Assembly (NCBI GenBank): GCA_904397835.1
Contig: CAJFOV010000056.1
Coordinates: 22,026 to 86,025, forward strand
DNA from: Candidatus Aristotella avistercoris
Lineage (GTDB): Bacteria; Bacillota; Clostridia; Oscillospirales; Ruminococcaceae
Direction of reading: 5' to 3'
DNA length: 64,000 bases
The notes under the pieces are model-generated. The model was not told the DNA's origin and ran no database searches. It saw only the letters and a list, made by a program, of their open reading frames with translations. Shown in pieces: positions 57,834 to 64,000 of the stretch. Position numbers and translations under genes: made by a program. The stretch's first letter is position 1, and every line of letters begins with the position of its first letter.

Positions 57834-57887
57834 AAAAACAGAAGAGAATAAAGGAAAAGCACAAGAAGCGAAAGGATGATTGTACAA

Positions 57888-60800
57888 ATGAACCTAAAAA
57901 GGCCCCTTGCAGGGCTGCTTTCTTTGTCTATGATGTTCGGCTCCTTGGCGGGTATGCCGGAGCTGGGCCTGCAGCTCCACGCGGCCGATGAGCCGGTGCT
58001 GGACCACAACACCTATCAGATCTCCTCCGTTGAGGATCTGATGTATGCAGCGGAACATCCAGATAAGAACTACATTTTGACCCAGGATATCGACCTGACC
58101 GCCCAGAAGGACTGGGAGGGGATCGGTACCCAGGAAGTTCCCTTCTCCGGCGTGTTTGACGGTGCAGGACATACCATCACCATCGATATGGACAAGGTGG
58201 AAAGCGAGCAGGCCATCCACTATGTGGGCCTGTTTGGCTGTGTCAGCGGCACCGTTGCCAACCTGAACGTGGATGGCACCTTGGATGCGGATATCTACGC
58301 TGGCTTTATTGGGCCAGTGGCGGCCAGCCTTTGCGGTGGTACCGTCCTCAATTGCACCAGTGACGTGGATGTCACTGCTGGCGACAGTGAAGGCGCTTCC
58401 CATGTGGGCGGTGTTGTCGGCGGCATCTCTTTGTCCAAGGGCAACCCCAGCGGCACTGTGCAGAACTGTACCAACAACGGCAGCATCCATGTCACTTCCA
58501 GAGACAGCGGTAGCCTGGTTCAGATGGGCAGCGAGGATCTGGAAAAAGGCACCAACGGCGGAATCGGCGGCATTGTGGGCTTTGTCTCCGCCCACTCCAA
58601 GGCCGAGATCAGCTACTGCATCAACAACGGCGATATGACAATCACCAATTGGAAGAACAACATCGGCGGCATTGTGGGCCAGACCTCTTCCAATGACAAT
58701 GACACCATCGCCAACATCAGCTACTGCGCCAACAAGGGCGACCTGACGGTGAACAACCTCCAGGGGGAGCGTGCCGCCGGCATCATCGGCTACATCAAGG
58801 GCGGCACCATCCAGTACTGCTACAACCTGGGCAGCATCAAGGCCTTTGACGGCGAGGGCAACCCCTCCCGGGCGGGCTATGGCACCAACTACGGCATCTG
58901 GGGCTACTCCAGCAACGGTTCCGGCAACCCCTTGAAGGCCGTGTACTGCTACAATGCCAGCGCCGAGCCGCTGGAGGCAGAGATCTGTGTCATTCGCAAC
59001 GCCCAGTATGTGACAGCAGAGAACTTCTACATGGCCGGCCGTGACGAGTATGAGACCGAACTGCGGGCAGGCAACACGGTGGCTGGTACCCCTGGTACTG
59101 AGTTTACCGATGCCAACGACCTGTTCCAGAAGCTCTCTGCCAATGAAGAGGCGGCCAAGGGCTATGTGGCAAACCCCGACGGCGGTTGGCCCATGCTGGC
59201 CTTTGAGCTGGACACCTCCCTGGAGGGGGATCAGGTCAATGGCCTGATCTACAAACAGGAGATGAGCAACGACGTGGCGGCCATCACCTTCCTGTTCCAG
59301 GTTCCCAACTCTGTGGGGACCGATGGCCTGGCCCTCTCCGCCCAGCTCCTCCGTGGAGAGACTGTGGAGGACACTGTGGAGATGACCGCTCTGTCTGACG
59401 GGGAATCGATCCAGGTTGGCGACCGGACCTATGTGGCCGCCGAAGGCTGCACCTTGTACGCCGGAACCCTCAACGGCATCCCTGACAGCCTGTGGATCAC
59501 CGCAGTGCTCACTGCCACCAAGGGCGAGGAGACCCTCTACACCACCTCCCTGGTCAACGACAACGCGGTGGTGGTCCCTGGTGACCTGCCGGAGTACCCC
59601 GACGGCACCCTGAGCAAAACTTACAACGCCGGCCCTGGCCTTGCCAGCGACCAATATGATGAGACCGATGAGGACTCGGACATGGTGGTCATCAGCGGTA
59701 CCAGCAAGGAGACCTACACCCAGTATGTCCAGGATCTCCTCTCCGCCGGCTATGAGCAGGTGTCCCACCGGGAGGTGGAGGGCAACCTCTATGACGCCCT
59801 GAGCAAGGATGGGCGCAACTTCTACCTGTATTTTACCGCCTACTCCAACCAGGTGCGCATCATCTGGGATAAGTCCACCAACACCGCACTGGAGGATCTG
59901 GACACCGATCCCCTGGGCAGCGGCAGCACAGAATTTTACCTCTACAGCTTGGATTACACCAACAGCGCCAAGCCCCTGGTGGATGCTGAAAACCAGATCA
60001 ACTGCGGCGCGCTCATGATCATCAAGCTCCCTGACAACAGCCTGTTTGTCATTGACAGCGGCCACCGCCGCCAGAGCAGCGACGCTGCACAAAAGGGCCT
60101 GATGGACTTTATGTACAAAGTCACCGGTCAGACCTACGGCAGCAAGATCAACATCAAGGGCTGGTTTATCTCCCACGCCCACGGGGATCATGTGTATCTG
60201 TCTCACGCCTTCCTGGAGACCTACCATGACAATCTGAACATTGAGAGCATGCTGTACAACATCCCCTCCTACCAGGTGATGAGCAGCGGCTATGACACTG
60301 GCACCTTCCTGATGAAGCAGAGCTTTGAGACCTACTTCCCCGATATGAAGTATGTCAAGCTCCACACCGGCCAGACCTTTGATATCCAGGGGGTCAACTT
60401 CCAGGTGCTGCACACCCATGAGGATGCGGTCAATGAGAACGGCGTCAACACCATCACCGATTTCAACGACACCAGCACCACCCTGAAGGTCACCATCGAC
60501 GGAAAATCCTTCATGCTCCTGGGCGACTCCGGCACCGTTGCTCAGCAGGATATGCTCAGCATGTACACCGCCCAAACCCTCAAGAGCGATGTGGTGCAGA
60601 TCGCCCACCACGGTTACAACGACCTGGAGGCCCTCTACGACCAGATCGCCGCACCCCTGGCCATTGTCCCCAACTCTGAGGCCAATGCCAAGGACGGCAA
60701 CCCCACCATCTACGATGGCTATGCCAAGGAGGGTGTCACAGTTCTCTTTGCGGACCCGGATACCTACAAACTGACGGTGAAGGACGGGGAGATCCAGTAT

Positions 60801-62768
60801 GAGGCCCTGCCCAGCTACCGTGACAGCCTGTCCAAGTACACCGTCTCCGACCTGGTGCTGAACATCGGCTCCGATGCCAGCGAGCGCAATGTGACCTGGT
60901 ACAGCGATGATTCTGCCGCCGGAACGGTCCAGCTTGCCAAGAAGAGCGACTTTGTCAACGGGGAATTCCCCACCAACTACCAGGAGTTCCAGGCCACCAC
61001 TTCCACCTCCAGCGAGGGCCTGACCATCAACAAGGCCACCATCACCGGCCTGGAGGAGAACACCGAGTATATCTACCGGGTGGGAACCCAGGACGGCTGG
61101 AGCCCCATCTACAGCCTGCAGACCCTGAACTTCTCCGGTGACTTCAGCTTCCTGCTGGCAGGCGATCCCCAGATCGGCAGCGGCGATAGCGTCGAGAGCG
61201 ACGGCGCCGGCTGGAGCAACACCCTGAGCAAATCCCTGTCCCAGTTCAGCAACATCCACTTCCTCATCAGTGTGGGCGACCAGGTGGATTCCGCTGCCAA
61301 TGAGGAGCAGTACGACGCCTTCCTGAGCCCCGCCCCCCTCAAATCCCTGGCGCTGGCCACCAACATGGGGAACCATGAGTCCGGTGACACCGCCTATGCA
61401 CAGCACTTCAACACCCCCAACAACTCCAGCTTGGGTATGTCTGACATCGGCCAGGGGGACTACTGGTACACCTACAACAATGTCCTGTTTATGTCCCTGA
61501 ATTCCAACAACATGAATTCCCAGGAGCACAAACAGTTCATGGAGGAGACCATCCAGAACCACGGCCAGGATGCGGATTGGACGGTTGTCACCTTCCACCA
61601 CTCCATGTACAGTGTGGCCAACCATTCGGACGATGAGGATGTTCTCCAGCGGCAGGCGGAGATGTCACCCATCTTCTCCGAGCTGGGCATCGATGTGGTG
61701 CTCATGGGCCATGACCATGTGTACACCCGCACCTACATGATGGATGGCACCATCCCTGTTATCCCCGAAGATGGCAGCGTCCCCTCCAGCGTCACCGATC
61801 CCGCGGAGGGCCAGGTGCTCTATGTCACTGCCAACTCCTCCAGCGGCAGCAAGTACTACAACATCCGCAATGTGGAGTTCCCCTATGCGGCTGTGATGAA
61901 CCAGGAGCAGACCCCCAACATCACCAAAATTGATGTGACGGCCAACTCCTTCACCATCACTACCTACCGGGTCTCCGATATGAGTGTGGTGGATACCTTC
62001 ACCATCAACCGCACCAGCACAGAGCCCACCGTCTCCAGCGTCACTGTCTCCCCGGAGACCGCCACTGTGGAGGCTGGCAAGACCCAGTCCTTCCAGGCAG
62101 TGGTCGCCGGCGAGAACGATCCCGCCCAGACCGTCACCTGGACCGTCAGCGGCAACACCAGTGCAGGCACCACCATCGATGCCAACGGCCTGCTGACCGT
62201 GGCCACCGATGAGACCGCCACCCAGCTGGTTGTCACCGCCACCTCCACGGTGGATGCGAGCAAATCCGACTCCGCCACCGTCACGGTGTCCCAGCCGGTA
62301 CACCAGCATAATCTGCTCCAAGTTCCTGCCAAGGGTGCCACCTGCACCGAGGATGGCAACATCGCCTACTGGGTCTGCCAGACCTGTGGCGCCTACTTTG
62401 CAGACGGCCAGGGCAACACCTCCCTCACCTGGGATGAGATTGTGGTTCCCGCCACCGGCCATACCCTGGTGAAGACCGAGGCCAAGGATCCCACCGCCAC
62501 CGAGAATGGCAACATTGCCTACTGGACCTGCCAGAACTGCGGCAAGCTCTTCCGGGATGAGGCTGGCACCCAGGAGATCACCCTGGAGGAGACCATCCTG
62601 CCCGCCACCGGCAGCGAACCCACAGATCCTTCCGAACCCTCCAATCCCTCTGAGGGCGGGGAACAGGGTCCCAACACCGGCGACGGCGCACCCCTTGTCT
62701 CCATGGCGGCGCTGCTGGTTCTCTCCGGCCTGGCTGTGGTGGCCCTGCGCAAACGCCAGATAAAGTAA
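57888..62768 (+). CDS. Large surface protein with metallo-beta-lactamase fold and calcineurin-like phosphatase domains, 1626 aa
   Basis: Signal peptide first: MNLKRPLAGLLSLSMMFGSL. Residues ~100-380 hold GLUG/beta-helix-like repeats (GGIGGIVGFVSAHSKAEISY, NIGGIVGQTS, CANKGDLTVNN). A metallo-beta-lactamase domain follows with WFISHAHGDHVYLSHAF (His763, His765, Asp767, His768) and IAHHGYND. Then an Fn3-like stretch and a metallophosphatase: LLAGDPQIGSG (1092), VGDQVDSAANE, NMGNHESGD, FHHSMYS and LMGHDHVYTRTY (1274-1277). A Big2-like Ig domain, two doubled-CxxC repeats (YWVCQTCGAYF, YWTCQNCGKLF) and a tail PNTGD-hydrophobic-RKRQIK (sortase-type or membrane anchor) end it. ATG 57888 has better ribosome spacing than ATG 57876. 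Substrates unknown. Confidence 0.85.
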   Translation: MNLKRPLAGLLSLSMMFGSLAGMPELGLQLHAADEPVLDHNTYQISSVEDLMYAAEHPDKNYILTQDIDLTAQKDWEGIGTQEVPFSGVFDGAGHTITIDMDKVESEQAIHYVGLFGCVSGTVANLNVDGTLDADIYAGFIGPVAASLCGGTVLNCTSDVDVTAGDSEGASHVGGVVGGISLSKGNPSGTVQNCTNNGSIHVTSRDSGSLVQMGSEDLEKGTNGGIGGIVGFVSAHSKAEISYCINNGDMTITNWKNNIGGIVGQTSSNDNDTIANISYCANKGDLTVNNLQGERAAGIIGYIKGGTIQYCYNLGSIKAFDGEGNPSRAGYGTNYGIWGYSSNGSGNPLKAVYCYNASAEPLEAEICVIRNAQYVTAENFYMAGRDEYETELRAGNTVAGTPGTEFTDANDLFQKLSANEEAAKGYVANPDGGWPMLAFELDTSLEGDQVNGLIYKQEMSNDVAAITFLFQVPNSVGTDGLALSAQLLRGETVEDTVEMTALSDGESIQVGDRTYVAAEGCTLYAGTLNGIPDSLWITAVLTATKGEETLYTTSLVNDNAVVVPGDLPEYPDGTLSKTYNAGPGLASDQYDETDEDSDMVVISGTSKETYTQYVQDLLSAGYEQVSHREVEGNLYDALSKDGRNFYLYFTAYSNQVRIIWDKSTNTALEDLDTDPLGSGSTEFYLYSLDYTNSAKPLVDAENQINCGALMIIKLPDNSLFVIDSGHRRQSSDAAQKGLMDFMYKVTGQTYGSKINIKGWFISHAHGDHVYLSHAFLETYHDNLNIESMLYNIPSYQVMSSGYDTGTFLMKQSFETYFPDMKYVKLHTGQTFDIQGVNFQVLHTHEDAVNENGVNTITDFNDTSTTLKVTIDGKSFMLLGDSGTVAQQDMLSMYTAQTLKSDVVQIAHHGYNDLEALYDQIAAPLAIVPNSEANAKDGNPTIYDGYAKEGVTVLFADPDTYKLTVKDGEIQYEALPSYRDSLSKYTVSDLVLNIGSDASERNVTWYSDDSAAGTVQLAKKSDFVNGEFPTNYQEFQATTSTSSEGLTINKATITGLEENTEYIYRVGTQDGWSPIYSLQTLNFSGDFSFLLAGDPQIGSGDSVESDGAGWSNTLSKSLSQFSNIHFLISVGDQVDSAANEEQYDAFLSPAPLKSLALATNMGNHESGDTAYAQHFNTPNNSSLGMSDIGQGDYWYTYNNVLFMSLNSNNMNSQEHKQFMEETIQNHGQDADWTVVTFHHSMYSVANHSDDEDVLQRQAEMSPIFSELGIDVVLMGHDHVYTRTYMMDGTIPVIPEDGSVPSSVTDPAEGQVLYVTANSSSGSKYYNIRNVEFPYAAVMNQEQTPNITKIDVTANSFTITTYRVSDMSVVDTFTINRTSTEPTVSSVTVSPETATVEAGKTQSFQAVVAGENDPAQTVTWTVSGNTSAGTTIDANGLLTVATDETATQLVVTATSTVDASKSDSATVTVSQPVHQHNLLQVPAKGATCTEDGNIAYWVCQTCGAYFADGQGNTSLTWDEIVVPATGHTLVKTEAKDPTATENGNIAYWTCQNCGKLFRDEAGTQEITLEETILPATGSEPTDPSEPSNPSEGGEQGPNTGDGAPLVSMAALLVLSGLAVVALRKRQIK

Positions 62769-62784
62769 AATAACCCTGTATACA

Positions 62785-62821
62785 GAAACACCTCTCCCAT
62801 TTGGAGAGGTGTTTCCTTTTT
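62785..62821 (+). terminator. Terminator of the surface-protein gene
   Basis: A 13-bp stem GAAACACCTCTCC / GGAGAGGTGTTTC (62785-62797, 62803-62815) then TTTTT. Confidence 0.92.
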
Positions 62822-63010
62822 GTCTCAACAAACCACTCCATCAAAATTACCATTTGGAATGCCGGCACAAGGCATCCCAGGGGAGTTGGCCGGGTGAGGG
62901 CAGGCGCACGGTCCATTTTTGACAAAGATAGAACCGTGGGGGCGCAAAACAGCGCTTTCCTGCTGCTGTTATCCCCTCAGAGCGGAGGGCAGGCCGCCGG
63001 ATATGCGAAG

Positions 63011-63035
63011 CCCCCGCTCCAAGTTGGATCGGGGG
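63011..63035. terminator. Hairpin downstream of the minus-strand XRE gene
   Basis: CCCCCG-c-TCCAA-g-TTGGA-t-CGGGGG is a compact stem with one mismatch. It lies 18 bases past the stop of the XRE gene; T tracts are short on either strand, so terminator function is uncertain. Confidence 0.4.
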
Positions 63036-63053
63036 TTTGACGGGGAGTATCCT

Positions 63054-63308
63054 CTATTTTCTTTTGATGAGGTAGAGCCCTTGAACTTTGGGCGGCTCCG
63101 GGGCCCTGGGATTGTTGGTGCGGCCCAACAGGTAGTCGGTGGAGGTGTGGTAGAGATCCGCCAGGTCACAGAGAATCTCACAGGGCAGCCCCCTGGCGCC
63201 GTTTTCATAATTGCTGTAGGCGCTGCGTGAGATGCTCAGATAGTCTGCCACAAACTGCTGGGTAAAATCATGGTCCTCCCGCAGCTGTTTGATCCGTTCC
63301 AATCTCAT
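63054..63308 (-). CDS. XRE-family HTH regulator, 84 aa
   Basis: Nearly the whole protein is one HTH domain: RIKQLREDHDFTQQFVADYL, SISRSAYSNYENGARGLPCE then LCDLADLYHTSTDYLLGRTN. A basic tail (QGLYLIKRK) follows. AGGAGGTGA, a perfect ribosome site, precedes ATG 63308. It is divergent from the small gene at 63402, and the ~90-bp gap contains a perfect 25-bp operator-like palindrome. It is thus likely autoregulated and controls its neighbour. Confidence 0.92.
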   Translation of the reverse strand: MRLERIKQLREDHDFTQQFVADYLSISRSAYSNYENGARGLPCEILCDLADLYHTSTDYLLGRTNNPRAPEPPKVQGLYLIKRK

Positions 63309-63354
63309 GCAATCACCTCCTCTGCCTCTATTATGTCTGACACAATATGAAACA

Positions 63355-63383
63355 TTGTATTATGACACAAAATGTGTCATAAT
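63355..63383 (+). promoter_or_regulatory. Promoter of the small divergent gene, overlapping the operator
   Basis: TTGTAT (63355-63360), 17-nt spacer, CATAAT (63378-63383). The spacer and -10 lie inside the palindrome at 63359-63383. Confidence 0.5.
63359..63383. promoter_or_regulatory. Perfect 11-bp inverted repeat operator
   Basis: ATTATGACACA-AAA-TGTGTCATAAT. A second, weaker site with TGTC-T-GACA and the shared half-site TGACACAA lies at 63332-63346, closer to the XRE gene, giving two operators between divergent genes as in phage-type switches. Confidence 0.75.
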
Positions 63384-63401
63384 GGGGTGGAGGTGAGATG
63401 G

Positions 63402-63650
63402 ATGCAAAAACGGGACGATATGCTCTGGGACCTCATCCAACAGATGGACCAGGAGGAGGGGGAGGCGCTCTGGCAGGCGGATCTTCAGCGGCAGGAGGAG
63501 GCTTTTCTCCGCTCTCTGACCCCTCAGGAACGCAAACAGTACTATCTCTACCGGTGTGAATGGCTCAAACTCCAGCGCACAGTGGAGGTCAACCGTTTTC
63601 GTCAGGGGATCTGCTGGGGCGTGTCTCTGACTGGCCGGGAACAGGAATAG
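63402..63650 (+). CDS. Small acidic/charged hypothetical protein, 82 aa
   Basis: GGAGGTGAG precedes ATG 63402. The chain is mostly helical and highly charged: WDLIQQMDQEEGEALWQADL, QRQEEAFLRSLTPQERKQYY and LYRCEWLKLQRTVEVNR. No membrane helix or signal is present. Gene order and the shared operator suggest a partner, anti-repressor or simple target of the XRE protein. I do not recognise the family. A terminator at 63743 follows. Confidence 0.65.
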   Translation: MQKRDDMLWDLIQQMDQEEGEALWQADLQRQEEAFLRSLTPQERKQYYLYRCEWLKLQRTVEVNRFRQGICWGVSLTGREQE

Positions 63651-63742
63651 ACCGTTTTCCAGTTGGAGCGGTTCTATAAAACATGTCATTGTCATTCGGA
63701 GTTTATAAGAAAGGGGCCTTTTGCGCCCTCATTTCTGTTCGC

Positions 63743-63781
63743 AAGCCCTGCAACGGCCTCCATAGGGCGGCAGGGCTTTTT
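63743..63781 (+). terminator. Terminator downstream of the small charged protein
   Basis: AGCCCTGC / GCAGGGCT (63744-63751, 63770-63777) with an internal GC-rich loop, then TTTTT. Confidence 0.75.
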
Positions 63782-63824
63782 CCATTGCATACCGGAGAAG
63801 AATGCTGAAACATTTCAAGGGATC

Positions 63825-63841
63825 GCCCCTTCGGGGCTTTT
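63825..63841 (+). terminator. Terminator-like hairpin preceding repeat copy 5
   Basis: GCCCC-TTC-GGGGC then TTTT, identical to the hairpin at 48318. A remnant of a repeat right end (GAAACATTTCAAGG, near 63807-63820) lies just upstream. Confidence 0.7.
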
Positions 63842-63843
63842 AT

Positions 63844-63886
63844 ATGTTATAACAACCTTTGCCCTGCGGGCAAAGAACGTTTTAAC
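63844..63886. repeat. Repeat module, copy 5, short-stem variant
   Basis: The frame ATGTTATAACAACC ... GAACGTTTTAAC is kept, but the long inner palindrome is replaced by CTTTGCCC-TGC-GGGCAAAG (63857-63875). Confidence 0.8.
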
Positions 63887-63899
63887 TTTTCAATGAATC

Positions 63900-63916
63900 G
63901 CCCCTTCGGGGCTTTT
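63900..63916 (+). terminator. Terminator-like hairpin between repeat copies 5 and 6
   Basis: GCCCC-TTC-GGGGC then TTTT. Confidence 0.7.
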
Positions 63917-63918
63917 CT

Positions 63919-64000
63919 ATGTTATAATAACCTCACGGCGTTGGCCGATTCAAAAGCAGCGCTTTTTCATCGGACGCCTGAGAGAACATTGAAACGTCAG
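63919..64000. repeat. Repeat module, copy 6 (runs to the window edge)
   Basis: Same 5' end and inner palindrome as copies 2 and 3: TGTTATAATAACCTC, CAAAAGCAGCGCTTTTT, ACGCCTGAGAGAACATTG. The array may continue past the window. Confidence 0.85.

Larger units (their letters stand above)
57571..57887. other. AT-rich upstream region of the surface-protein gene
   Basis: About 315 bp, far richer in A+T than flanking genes, without a credible ORF. It holds an 8-bp inverted repeat (57685-57714), an orphan ribosome-binding-like sequence (57824-57833) and purine-rich DNA before the gene. No consensus-spaced promoter was found. Confidence 0.4.

Noticed and set aside
57894..61625. A 1243-codon open frame antisense to the surface-protein gene
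   Set aside because: It has no ribosome site or promoter, and its translation is low-information Val/Gly/His-rich sequence typical of the antisense of GC-rich coding DNA. The sense protein has clear domains.
62801..63040. 79-codon frame after the surface-protein gene
   Set aside because: It starts inside the terminator hairpin and has no ribosome site.
63663..63896. 77-codon frame near the window end
   Set aside because: It runs through a terminator and a repeat module, has no ribosome site, and the product is compositionally odd.

Overview
The window reads as the chromosome of a GC-rich, low-motility-gene Firmicute of the Clostridia, most likely Oscillospiraceae (Flavonifractor/Oscillibacter-like gut anaerobes). 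This is inferred from strong AGGAGG ribosome sites with frequent GTG/TTG starts, the Bacillus/Clostridium gene order yicC-remA-gmk-rpoZ-coaBC-priA-def-fmt-yugP-rsmB-rlmN-stp-prkC-rsgA-thiN, the dgt-dnaG-rpoD order, an iron-sulfur two-subunit serine dehydratase, and a large surface protein with a C-terminal wall-sorting-like tail. No rRNA, tRNA, CRISPR array, phage or transposase gene is visible.

Layout. (1) 47-13917: a surface-polysaccharide operon. A divergent XRE regulator (minus strand) faces a promoter that drives a small ORF, three glycosyltransferases, UDP-galactopyranose mutase, a Wzy-like polymerase, a GT52/sialyltransferase-like enzyme, a pyruvyltransferase-family protein, a flippase, a hexapeptide acyltransferase, a CMP-nonulosonate synthetase fused to a PseG-like domain and a nonulosonate synthase, ending at a strong terminator. 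The gene set predicts a Wzx/Wzy glycan with galactofuranose and a sialic-acid-like sugar. (2) 13941-28083: assorted metabolic and housekeeping genes: PepSY lipoprotein, Dph6-like ATPase, an orphan PLP decarboxylase, DUF1846, alanine racemase, a topoisomerase IV-like pair, an acetyltransferase, an orphan 123-aa gene behind a palindromic promoter, and serine dehydratase. (3) 28054-44650: a 3D/G5 wall-hydrolase-like protein, then a 15-gene co-directional housekeeping run from yicC to thiN behind one consensus promoter. (4) 44651-48141: an unassigned structured RNA, an RluA-type pseudouridine synthase, comM and a Dabb protein. (5) 48200-57570: a tandem array of palindromic repeat modules, a membrane-protein pair, pgcA, rpmE, a YigZ protein, dgt-dnaG-rpoD and an Rrf2 regulator. 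(6) 57571-64000: a 1626-aa surface protein combining beta-helix-like repeats, a metallo-beta-lactamase fold and a calcineurin-like phosphatase; a second XRE regulator with a perfect operator; and a second cluster of the repeat modules running off the window.

The most unusual signals are non-coding. Each ~110-bp repeat module at 48.2-48.6 kb and 63.8-64.0 kb has a terminator-like hairpin whose arms change in compensating pairs, a TGnTATAAT-type extended -10, and a long palindrome. Read as transcription units, these look like tandem small hairpin RNA genes; read as DNA, they look like a MITE/REP family. A separate ~290-nt intergenic element at 44.69-44.98 kb has a perfect closing helix, several internal hairpins and its own terminator, and behaves like a structured ncRNA I cannot assign to a family with certainty.
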